From CAYZEZ01 sp964477295 (GTDB lineage Bacteria > Bacteroidota > Bacteroidia > Bacteroidales > SM23-62): DNA of 19,315 bases. Below, one piece after another: positions 8,544-16,561 of the stretch. Where the stretch lies: the NCBI GenBank assembly GCA_964477295.1, contig CAYZEZ010000061.1, forward strand, positions 1-19,315. Direction: 5' to 3'. The notes under the pieces were generated by a model that was not told the origin of the DNA, did no database searches, and saw nothing but the letters and a program-made list of their open reading frames with translations. How positions within the stretch are numbered: the first letter of the stretch is position 1; each line of letters opens with the position of its first letter. The position numbers were made by a program, and so were the translations under genes.

Positions 8544-8993
8544 TTATTCCTTATCAAACTTCAGCTCAGCATTAATTTTACCACCCGTGATAACCCAGCA
8601 TTCCACATCACAGGATTCAGATACATGCTTGGCTTTCACTTTGTCTCCATCCACAACATTAATGATTCTGTCTCCAACCTGATATTCTGCCTTAACCGTA
8701 TAGAACTGATCGATCTTTGAATAAAGATAATAAGGGGATGTAACTGCTGTATCCACCCAATCCGTATCGTCCTCAATGTTACCTTTGAAGACTATTATTG
8801 GCACTTCGGGATAGTCATTGTTAACACTAAGATATATTATCAGGTCAGCGCTGTCGGGTTCTATTGAATAACATTCATCACAGTCCACAACGCCCATGTA
8901 CTCATCACAGGCTGACCAGGACGCAAAAACCAGTATAAAGATCATTAACCTTATTAAAACAATATTTAATGTTTTGGTCTGCATTCGTTTCAT
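8544..8993 (-). CDS. Small cysteine-containing lipoprotein, function unknown
   Basis: The 149-residue product begins with MKRMQTK, a hydrophobic stretch (about 9-25) and a lipobox-like ASWSAC, so Cys29 is a probable lipidation site and the mature protein is envelope-anchored. I recognise no family. After Cys29 there are only four cysteines, in two close pairs: Cys38/Cys41 (DCDEC) and Cys128/Cys132 (SCDVEC). They could form disulfides or a metal site. The middle is beta-rich (ADLIIYLSVN, VPIIVFKGNI, YTVKAEYQVGDRIINVVDGDKV), like a small Ig or transthyretin-like sandwich. The frame also offers a TTG at 9002, but the ATG at 8993 gives a better signal peptide. It starts 5 nt after the stop of the ankyrin/barrel gene, so the two are surely co-transcribed and may act together. 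Confidence 0.75.
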   Translation of the reverse strand: MKRMQTKTLNIVLIRLMIFILVFASWSACDEYMGVVDCDECYSIEPDSADLIIYLSVNNDYPEVPIIVFKGNIEDDTDWVDTAVTSPYYLYSKIDQFYTVKAEYQVGDRIINVVDGDKVKAKHVSESCDVECWVITGGKINAELKFDKE

Positions 8994-8998
8994 AATCT

Positions 8999-10477
8999 TC
9001 AAAACTTACTGATTTCTTTATTTAAGTATTTCTCATTTCTTACATTGATAATGAACCTGAAAGAAAGATTAAAATGGTGTGGGGAAATATCGTTTACACT
9101 CATATTGGCATATTGATAAGACAAATTGCATACAAATCCTTCTGTCTCGTAATACAAACCTGCATTTGGTATCATCAGGGATCTTGGAGCCGGACGCCGG
9201 TCGGATCCCCGGAAGGAACCCCAGGTATACCCGGCACCAAAACCCGGTGTAAAACCAATCTGTGCATTCCCCGTTTTAAATAACTTGATATTCTTATTCA
9301 GTGAAGCAGTTAATAAACATCTCCTTTCCCAGAATTGCCATGCTGTTTCTTTCCCTTCCTCTTCAAGGACACGTATCCTGACAGGTCGTATTAGAAACTG
9401 GCTATACAATTCAAATCCGAATTTATGGTCGATCAATCCTAATCCCGGACCAATCATAACATCGTCAGTATTAAAATTTATTTCAAATCCCCCTGTAACG
9501 GCTGAAATATCAGGAAACAGATTACGACTGGCACCATTCTGCTTAAGAAGGTCAACGATCTCATCCTCCTTTTGTTCTTTCGCAATATCGAGCACATTCC
9601 TGGTACCGATATTTGTAGCATTCACATCGGCTCCGCTATCAATCAGAAGCTTAGCAATATCTTTCCTGCCATTATACACTGCAATACTCAATGCATCATA
9701 ACCTCCCAGGTTTTTGGCATGAACATCGGCTCCATTATCTATCAGGAACCAGACCAAATCATAATGACCTTCCTGGCAGGCGACTATCAGCGGAGTAAAA
9801 CCATACTTACCCGATGTTTCGATATCAGCCCCATACTCAACAAGCAGTTTTACCGATTCAAATGACCCAAAATAAGCTCCGATGACCATTGCACTTGAAC
9901 TTAACCGATCCCGGAGAGAATGATCGGCCCCATTATACAATAACAGATCGACGATGTCATCAAAATTATAGGCCGTAGCATACATAAGGGAATTAAGCCC
10001 ATCGTTATCAATATGATCAGGATCAGCTCCATTCTCCAGCAGCAATTCTGCCACCTGGTAGGAGCCCGCCCGCACTGCACCGATCAATGCTGTCATTCCA
10101 TTATCGGGTTCCCTGTTTACATCGGCTCCATGGGCAAGGAGTAGCGCTACAGCTTCCAAATCCCCTGCCGATGAGCTATACATCAATGCAGACACTCCAT
10201 CCCAGGTCGTTTCATCAACATCTGCCCCGCGTCGCAGAAGGATCTCCATGGCAGTAAGGTCGCCCCGCTCGGCTGCCAGGATCATATTAAAACCATCTGA
10301 TTCTTCGGTAAAATAGGAGGTGTCTACCGGGTATGTTTTGATCTGGGGGAATTGGCTAATTGTATCAGTCACCTGGGGGATTTGGCTGACAGTATCACTT
10401 TCCTGGGCAAATAATGCATCCTGACCTGCCAGAATTGCTATAAGCAGAAAGAATACCAGTAAAAGTAAAGATCTCAT
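8999..10477 (-). CDS. Secreted ankyrin-repeat protein with C-terminal outer-membrane-like beta barrel
   Basis: The 492-residue protein starts at an ATG giving a clear signal peptide (MRSLLLLVFFLLIAILAG, cleavage near LFA-Q at 24/25). The frame is open upstream to 10609, but that extension looks non-coding. After a short TVSQIPQ/TISQFPQ linker, eight ankyrin repeats run from about 62 to 318. Most end in LL..GAD-type turns (RRGADVDE, AHGADVNR, ENGADPDH, YNGADHSL, EYGADIET, DNGADVHA, DSGADVNA, QNGASRN). The last 160 residues (about 325-484) are alternating polar and aromatic/hydrophobic strands rich in glycine (IGFTPGFGAGYTWGSF, PNAGLYYETEGFVCNLSYQY) and resemble a small outer-membrane barrel of about eight strands. 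The ankyrin stack would therefore sit in the periplasm. The gene leads a co-directional series with the lipoprotein, sigma factor and exporter. The exact function is unknown; it may scaffold envelope proteins. Confidence 0.8.
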   Translation of the reverse strand: MRSLLLLVFFLLIAILAGQDALFAQESDTVSQIPQVTDTISQFPQIKTYPVDTSYFTEESDGFNMILAAERGDLTAMEILLRRGADVDETTWDGVSALMYSSSAGDLEAVALLLAHGADVNREPDNGMTALIGAVRAGSYQVAELLLENGADPDHIDNDGLNSLMYATAYNFDDIVDLLLYNGADHSLRDRLSSSAMVIGAYFGSFESVKLLVEYGADIETSGKYGFTPLIVACQEGHYDLVWFLIDNGADVHAKNLGGYDALSIAVYNGRKDIAKLLIDSGADVNATNIGTRNVLDIAKEQKEDEIVDLLKQNGASRNLFPDISAVTGGFEINFNTDDVMIGPGLGLIDHKFGFELYSQFLIRPVRIRVLEEEGKETAWQFWERRCLLTASLNKNIKLFKTGNAQIGFTPGFGAGYTWGSFRGSDRRPAPRSLMIPNAGLYYETEGFVCNLSYQYANMSVNDISPHHFNLSFRFIINVRNEKYLNKEISKF

Positions 10478-10774
10478 TTCCTGAAATAAATAATCGGACC
10501 GCAAATTCAATACCAATCCCAGGTTAAAATTAACATTTATTATTGTTTTTCGTTTATCGTTCTTCGCTCTTGTTTTTCGATTCATGATTGCCCGGATCGC
10601 ACAGGGCAATCTATATAACCTGCTTTGTATTCATGACTTACTACTCACCATATAGAGCATATTTCTCAAATATTTAGGATAAAAAGAATAATTTGTCTTA
10701 ATTTAGGTTAAAATCCACATTTTCAAGCAACCAAACCAGCGTGATCTCTGTCTTCGAATTATAGAAACTTTGGA
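10478..10774. promoter_or_regulatory. Divergent intergenic region (297 bp) with a 13-bp direct repeat
   Basis: This gap separates the minus-strand ankyrin/barrel gene from the plus-strand giant adhesin gene and must hold promoters for both. No exact Bacteroidota TTTG/TAnnTTTG promoter pair was found. Visible structure includes two near-identical copies of ATTTAGGWTAAAA at 10672-10684 and 10701-10713, 29 bp apart (12 of 13 identical), about 60-100 bp before the adhesin ATG. There are also two copies of TGTTTTTCG at 10544-10552 and 10571-10579. No credible coding sequence lies here. Confidence 0.45.
10672..10713. repeat. Near-perfect 13-bp direct repeat upstream of the adhesin gene
   Basis: The copies ATTTAGGATAAAA (10672-10684) and ATTTAGGTTAAAA (10701-10713) differ at one base and are spaced 29 bp start to start, close to three helical turns. 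This is compatible with a dimeric activator or repressor site for the adhesin gene, but chance similarity in AT-rich DNA is possible. Confidence 0.35.
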
Positions 10775-13700
10775 ATGATTGTAAAAACCAAATGTGCCCT
10801 GGCTTTGATTCTGGCCCTTGTTCTCTTACCGGCCATTGCCATGGCTCAGTCTGATCCTGATGATTACTGGTTGGGACATGGTTTTAACAGCGGACAGACA
10901 GTGATCACCAACAACGGAACCTTCTATGATGACGGTGGTTTTGCAAACTACGGACAGGGAGAGGACTGGACAGTTACCTTTTGTTCTGAAAACGGGAATC
11001 CTATCACACTCGATTTTGATAGTTTCGCAACCTATTATGGAGGAACCCTGCCTCCTCCGGAGGGAGCATATGCAGCTTACGACTATATGCAAATAAACTA
11101 CCCGGGGGCCTCTTATGTGGCCTATCATGACGACACTCCCGAATTCAGTTTTACTTCCGCCAGTGGTTGCATCACCTTCAGGTTCAGATCAATACCAAGC
11201 TCACCTACTCGAAATGGCTGGGAAGCAGAGATAAGTGCAATCCCTCCCCCAGCCAACAATGATCCGTGTACTGCCGCCGAATTAATTGTTGGAAGTTCCT
11301 GTACACCGACATTCTACAATAATAAAGGAGCCTACAATACCACAAGCCTGGGTAGTCCAAGCTGTCATACCTATTTCGGAGGCGATGTCTGGTTCAGTGC
11401 AGTAGTGCCTCCATCCGGTCAGTTAAAAATTGAAACCTTCGCAGGTACCCTCGATTGGTCGGTCATGGTACTCTATTCTGGTCCCGATTGCAACAACCTT
11501 ACCCATTTGAGTTGCGATGAAACCACGTTTGCCATGCCTACCCGTATACTTACCGAAAGGGCACCAGGTGAAACCATCTGGGTCAGGATCTTTGGCGACC
11601 AGGCCAAAAGCGGCACTTTCGGAATATGTGCATCCGATCCAAAAGCCCAGATAACAGGTTCAACCGGACCAGCCGGTGTAGGCGATAAAACTACCAATGA
11701 CCTGTGGTTACGCGCCGACCAGGATGTATTAAATGGATCAGACAATCCTGCCAGTGCGGGGGATGATGTGAAGACATGGACAGATCAGAGCGGAAATGAC
11801 AACCACCTAACTCAAACAACCGCTTCGCAACAGCCTGAATATCAAACCAATGTGATCAATAACCTGCCAGCTCTAAGGTTTGATGGTGTGGATGAGTATA
11901 TGAATGCTGAACTGAGCAGCCTGTCATCACCGGTCACCTTTATTACTGTTTCTCAATTCTCCTCGAGCAAAGATGCCTATGTGATGACCCTGGGTAATCT
12001 GAACAGCACCCAAACCGCTTCAATCAGCAGGGAATCTGATGACCGGTATTATAGTTTTACCGGGAGCAAACGGTATGGCCCTGGCCTGGATAACAACACA
12101 CCTTATATTATCCATGCAGCCCACGATAGTGAATCGCCCTATCACAACCTGTACCTGGATGATTCCGCCTGTACCGTTGCAGATTACGGAGCCTTCCTGG
12201 TCACCGACGGTTCTTTGATCCTGGGAGCAAGCCGTAATATTGATACCTGGCTCCATGGAGACCTGGCTGAAGTAATCCTTTATAACCAATTACTGAATGA
12301 AGCCCAGAAGATCATCGTTGAAAATTCACTGGCAGCAAAATACGGGATCACACTGAGTCAATCCGACATATATGATTATGAGTCGACCCATTCATATGAT
12401 GTAGCCGGAATTGGCCGAGTGGATGCCGGCAATATGCATACGCATGCACAGTCGGCGCGGATATTGTCGATAGGTGGGGCAGGAGACCTGGAAAACAATG
12501 AATTCCTGTTGTTCGGTCACGATAAGGGGGATATTTCCTCCTGGACAGGTACGGAAAGACCCAATGGTGATGACAAGATACAACGGATTGAGCGGGAATG
12601 GAGGGTGGACATTTCGGGTGGCGACGGCCTGGGTCCATTCACAATCAGCATAAAGGATTCACTGTTACCCGCCTTCCCTGCTGGATTCCAATCGTTTAAT
12701 CTATGGGTGGATTCTGATGGCAATTTTTCTTCCGCTGCCGTTGCTTACCCGGTTGTCCTGGCTGGAGATGATTACATTGCCAATAATGTGCCCCTCAATG
12801 ATGGGGATTATATTACTGTAGGTGTGGTGCAGCCAGTGGTCCAGTTCACACTGGCCACATCGGGTGAATATGAAGCGGTCTCTAACCCTGCCATTGAGGT
12901 TTCTCTGAATTATGCCGTTTCAGATGAGGTAAGTGTTCAATATGCTGTTTATGAAACCACGGCCACTTCCGGAACCGATTATTTACTCGCTGACAACCTG
13001 TTGAAAATTGATCCGGGGAATAAAACGGCTGATATTGTTCCACATATTTATGATGACTCCATTGCCGAGATACCGGATGAATATATAAAAATCAAGATAT
13101 ATAATCCTTCAGCAGGCCTTCTGGTAAGCAGTGACACCACCCATACTTACACTATACTTAATGACGATATTGAAATTGATGCCAGTACAGATACTGATAC
13201 GATAAGCAATTGCCTTGCTTCCAGTGCAAATCTTTCTGTGACAGTTCTCGGGACCGGTCCGTACACATATTCATGGACACCCACCGACAGCCTGAGCGAC
13301 CCTGCCATCAGTAATCCTGTAGCTACACCCTCTTCCACTACCTGGTACCGGGTAACTGTTACGGATCAGACCACACTGGCAGAGGCAACCGACAGTGTGT
13401 TGATCACAGTTATCCCTCCCCCTTCCCAACCGACGGCAACACCGGATGATGTGACCACTTTCTGCCAGGGGGATAGTGTTACCCTTACCTCAACTGCAGG
13501 GACAACGTACCTCTGGTCAAATGGTAAAACGACTCAAAGCATTGTTGTTCAAACTGGAGGCAGTTATACAGTTAAAATATATGATGAATATGGTTGTGAA
13601 AGCCCGGCTTCAGATCCTGTTATTGTTACCGTGAATGCTGTACCTGATACACCAGCTGTTACTCCGGATAGCGTTGTTGCCATCTGCAGTGGCGACTCTA

Positions 13701-16561
13701 TTGAGTTGACTTCTTCTATTGAAGATTCCTATAATTGGTCCACCGGGGCAACTTCACAAAGCATCTGGGCTAAGGCAGCCGGGGACTATTTTGTGATAGT
13801 AACAAATACATATAATTGTGCGAGTCCAAATTCTGACACAACTACTTTAACAATCAATGCCTTACCGCTTGAACCATCAATTTCGGCCGATGGCCCTGCC
13901 ACCTTCTGCGAGGGAGATAGCGTTGAGCTGACTTCAACTGCAGGTACTACCTATTTATGGTCCAATGGAGCAACTGATCAATCTGTTAATATTAAGGTCT
14001 CAGGTGATTTTAGTGTCCAGGTAACTGATGCAAATGGATGTACCAGCCCGGCTTCAGATACTACAACAGTTGTCGTAAATCCCCTGCCGGCAAAACCTAC
14101 CATAATACCAGACGGCCCAACAACATTCTGTGATGGGGACAGTGTAAATCTTACTTCAAGCCCGGGAACCGGTTATTTATGGTCAACAGGTGCAACCGAT
14201 CCTGCCATTCCAGTTACCACAGCAGGCGATTACAGCGTTGTAATAACAGATGTCAATGGATGCAAGAGTCCTGAATCGGCCCAGACGATAATCATCGTAA
14301 ATTCACTACCCGGCCAACCAAATGTTACTCCGGATGGGGCCACTTCTTTTTGTGACGGTGACAGTGTAAAACTCACCTCTGATCCCGGTGCACACTGGTT
14401 ATGGTCCAGTGGTGATACAACAGAATCAATAACTGTGAGCGTAGCCGATGGCTTCACGGTTGAAATAACCGATGGGAACGGATGTACCAGTCCCGCATCG
14501 GATACTGTATCAACAATAGTCTTCTCGCTACCTGCCACACCGGTTATCACAGCCGGAGGAGATACTGCATTTTGCGATGGCGACAGCCTTCAATTGTCTA
14601 CCGGCAGTGCAACCACCTGGCACTGGTCGACCGGTGAAACGACCCAGAACATCTGGGTTTCCACTACTGATAATTTCAAGGTACTGATCAGGGATGCAAA
14701 CGGGTGTGCCAGTGATTCGTCCGATGCGTTAATGACCAGCATCCGGGCAGCTCCACCGGCACCGGTAATAACAGTTACGGGCAGTGCCTCATTCTGTGAA
14801 GGTGAATCTGCCTTGCTGACATCAAGTACAGGAATAACATACATCTGGTCGACGGGCGATACTACCCGGTCAATTACCGTTACAAATGAAGATACATACA
14901 GTGTTGTTGTTACCGGAAGCAGCGGATGTGCCAGCCAGCCATCCACAGGACAACCCGTCACTGTTTATTCTCTTCCTGCACAACCCATTATTAGTGGAGA
15001 CAGTGCTTATTGTGAGGGTGGGCTCGCCAATCTGAGTGCAACTGCCGCTTCAGGATACCTGTGGTCGACCGGGGATACTATTCAGAACATTATTGTGCCG
15101 GCAGGTAATTATACATATACTGTCAGGGATATGAACGGCTGCATGAGCCCGGCCTCCGATGTTTTCCAGGTAATTGAGAGAGCACGTCCGGACAGGCCTG
15201 TCGTCTCAGGTTCATTACAATATTGTGAAGGTAGTTCTACTGCCCTGAATGCGCCAGTATCTGATCAGTACCTGTGGTCGAATGGAATGACGACTCAATC
15301 AGTTAACGTGGCAGAAGGATCGTATTATGTGATGGTCACCGACGCAAACGGTTGTGAAAGCCTTAATTCTGATACCGTTGAAGTGAGTGAGTTTACACGT
15401 CCCGATACACCATTAATAACGCCCGACGGTCCGTTAACCTTCTGGAAAGGGGACAGCGTAATTTTATCATCATCGCTGGCAACCAGCTACTTATGGTCGC
15501 CGGGGAATGAAACAACAGCACAGATAACCGTTGTGGAAACGGGCACATTTACGGTTGTGGTGAGGGATGAAAACGGTTGTCAGAGCAATTCATCGGATGC
15601 GGTCGTTGTTATTGTTAATGCCCTGGATAAACCGGAAATTGAAGCAAGTGGGCCACTTTCATTCTGTTCCGGAGGCTCTGTACAATTATCGACAGCTGCT
15701 GCAACAGGTTATTTGTGGTCGAACGGTGAAACCACCCGGGATATAGAAGTCTCGGCAAGCGGAGATTACTCATTGATCGTTTACAATGAGCTGGGCCATG
15801 AGAGTACTGTATCCGACACGGTAACCGTAACGGTATTTCCAATTCCGGTTATTTCATCTTTCGCAGAGGACATTTCCTGCTATGGCCGGAGTGAGGGATC
15901 TATTAGCTTGTCGGTTTCCGGTGGTACTGCTCCGTTTGTTTTCAACTGGTCAAACGGGAATACAACTGCCGATGCTGCAGGACTTTCAGCCGGAAGCTAC
16001 AATGTTACTGTTACAGATAATAACAGCTGTACTGCGGATACAAATATAGTGCTGACTGAACCTGAAGCCCTGCATATAGAGTTGACCGTGACCCAACCCG
16101 GTTGTCCCGACAGTTATGATGGAGAGATCAGTGCTATTGTCACCGGGGGTACTCAGCCTTACCAATATTCATGGAGTACAGGGGATAATACCAATTTCCT
16201 TTCAGGGCTTGGTCAGGGAACTTTTAACCTGACTGTTACCGATGCAAATATTTGCAGTGAAGAAGGGGAGGTAACACTAAATCCTGTTCAGGACCTGTGT
16301 CTCTTTATCCCGGATATTATAACTCCAAATGATGACGGATACAATGATGTCTGGGAGATTCCGGGAATTGAGTATTATCCTGAAGCTGTTGTAGAAATTT
16401 ATAACCGCTGGGGAAAAAGGATTTTCTATTCGGAAGGTTATGAGATCAAATGGGATGGGACTTTCAACGATAAGGACCTCCCGATGGATTCGTACCACTA
16501 TATTATAGATATTAAGAATGGCCTCAAACCCTTCATCGGGAATATAACTATTGTAAGATGA
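10775..16561 (+). CDS. Giant multidomain T9SS-secreted adhesin-like protein (SprB-like, gliding-type C-terminal domain)
   Basis: This 1928-residue protein is a predicted type IX secretion cargo displayed on the cell surface. A signal peptide (1-24, ending AMA-Q) precedes a CUB-like domain (about 26-155). A Cys-rich domain (about 158-290, PCTAAELIVGSSC onward) and a LamG-like sandwich (about 307-525, WTDQSGNDNHL, LPALRFDGVDEYM) follow. Next is a DUF8202-like segment (about 535-685) and a Calx-beta domain (about 688-798, ending HTYTILNDD). One Ig/PKD-like domain (about 799-883) is followed by eleven Ig-like repeats of 71-74 residues (884-1690), typically FCxGDS...YLWSxGxTT...NGCxSPASD. Two SprB-like repeats (about 1691-1838) and a gliding-motility-associated C-terminal sorting domain (about 1841-1928, FIPDIITPNDDGYNDVW, NRWGKRIFY, WDG) complete it. 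Its stop overlaps the PorP/SprF start by 4 nt. Binding target is unknown; adhesion or gliding is inferred. Confidence 0.93.
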   Translation: MIVKTKCALALILALVLLPAIAMAQSDPDDYWLGHGFNSGQTVITNNGTFYDDGGFANYGQGEDWTVTFCSENGNPITLDFDSFATYYGGTLPPPEGAYAAYDYMQINYPGASYVAYHDDTPEFSFTSASGCITFRFRSIPSSPTRNGWEAEISAIPPPANNDPCTAAELIVGSSCTPTFYNNKGAYNTTSLGSPSCHTYFGGDVWFSAVVPPSGQLKIETFAGTLDWSVMVLYSGPDCNNLTHLSCDETTFAMPTRILTERAPGETIWVRIFGDQAKSGTFGICASDPKAQITGSTGPAGVGDKTTNDLWLRADQDVLNGSDNPASAGDDVKTWTDQSGNDNHLTQTTASQQPEYQTNVINNLPALRFDGVDEYMNAELSSLSSPVTFITVSQFSSSKDAYVMTLGNLNSTQTASISRESDDRYYSFTGSKRYGPGLDNNTPYIIHAAHDSESPYHNLYLDDSACTVADYGAFLVTDGSLILGASRNIDTWLHGDLAEVILYNQLLNEAQKIIVENSLAAKYGITLSQSDIYDYESTHSYDVAGIGRVDAGNMHTHAQSARILSIGGAGDLENNEFLLFGHDKGDISSWTGTERPNGDDKIQRIEREWRVDISGGDGLGPFTISIKDSLLPAFPAGFQSFNLWVDSDGNFSSAAVAYPVVLAGDDYIANNVPLNDGDYITVGVVQPVVQFTLATSGEYEAVSNPAIEVSLNYAVSDEVSVQYAVYETTATSGTDYLLADNLLKIDPGNKTADIVPHIYDDSIAEIPDEYIKIKIYNPSAGLLVSSDTTHTYTILNDDIEIDASTDTDTISNCLASSANLSVTVLGTGPYTYSWTPTDSLSDPAISNPVATPSSTTWYRVTVTDQTTLAEATDSVLITVIPPPSQPTATPDDVTTFCQGDSVTLTSTAGTTYLWSNGKTTQSIVVQTGGSYTVKIYDEYGCESPASDPVIVTVNAVPDTPAVTPDSVVAICSGDSIELTSSIEDSYNWSTGATSQSIWAKAAGDYFVIVTNTYNCASPNSDTTTLTINALPLEPSISADGPATFCEGDSVELTSTAGTTYLWSNGATDQSVNIKVSGDFSVQVTDANGCTSPASDTTTVVVNPLPAKPTIIPDGPTTFCDGDSVNLTSSPGTGYLWSTGATDPAIPVTTAGDYSVVITDVNGCKSPESAQTIIIVNSLPGQPNVTPDGATSFCDGDSVKLTSDPGAHWLWSSGDTTESITVSVADGFTVEITDGNGCTSPASDTVSTIVFSLPATPVITAGGDTAFCDGDSLQLSTGSATTWHWSTGETTQNIWVSTTDNFKVLIRDANGCASDSSDALMTSIRAAPPAPVITVTGSASFCEGESALLTSSTGITYIWSTGDTTRSITVTNEDTYSVVVTGSSGCASQPSTGQPVTVYSLPAQPIISGDSAYCEGGLANLSATAASGYLWSTGDTIQNIIVPAGNYTYTVRDMNGCMSPASDVFQVIERARPDRPVVSGSLQYCEGSSTALNAPVSDQYLWSNGMTTQSVNVAEGSYYVMVTDANGCESLNSDTVEVSEFTRPDTPLITPDGPLTFWKGDSVILSSSLATSYLWSPGNETTAQITVVETGTFTVVVRDENGCQSNSSDAVVVIVNALDKPEIEASGPLSFCSGGSVQLSTAAATGYLWSNGETTRDIEVSASGDYSLIVYNELGHESTVSDTVTVTVFPIPVISSFAEDISCYGRSEGSISLSVSGGTAPFVFNWSNGNTTADAAGLSAGSYNVTVTDNNSCTADTNIVLTEPEALHIELTVTQPGCPDSYDGEISAIVTGGTQPYQYSWSTGDNTNFLSGLGQGTFNLTVTDANICSEEGEVTLNPVQDLCLFIPDIITPNDDGYNDVWEIPGIEYYPEAVVEIYNRWGKRIFYSEGYEIKWDGTFNDKDLPMDSYHYIIDIKNGLKPFIGNITIVR
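13424..15844 (+). repeat. Array of eleven coding tandem repeats (about 222 bp each) encoding Ig-like domains
   Basis: Within the adhesin gene, residues 884-1690 divide into eleven units: seven of 74 residues, two of 71 (residues 1402-1543, sharing the same shortening before YCEG), then 74 and 73. Each unit carries a first Cys in an FC/YC-G context and a second in a GC-S context, except units 10 and 11. DNA copies have diverged, so the array is old and not a recent slippage expansion. Confidence 0.85.

Noticed and set aside
8994..9002. TTG start at 9002 for the small lipoprotein
   Set aside because: The ATG at 8993 is three codons in and gives a normal lipoprotein signal; TTG starts are uncommon.
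10478..10609. 44-residue N-terminal extension of the ankyrin/barrel protein
   Set aside because: It is basic and low in complexity and would bury the clear signal peptide that begins at the ATG at 10477.
14230..14961. Minus-strand ORFs of 106 and 123 codons inside the adhesin gene
   Set aside because: They are antisense shadows of the repeat-coding strand with the same 222-bp periodicity and no recognisable protein features.
13424..15844. CRISPR-like or satellite reading of the 222-bp periodicity
   Set aside because: The period follows codons of Ig-like domains, the copies are diverged at the DNA level, and there are no short identical repeats with unique spacers.
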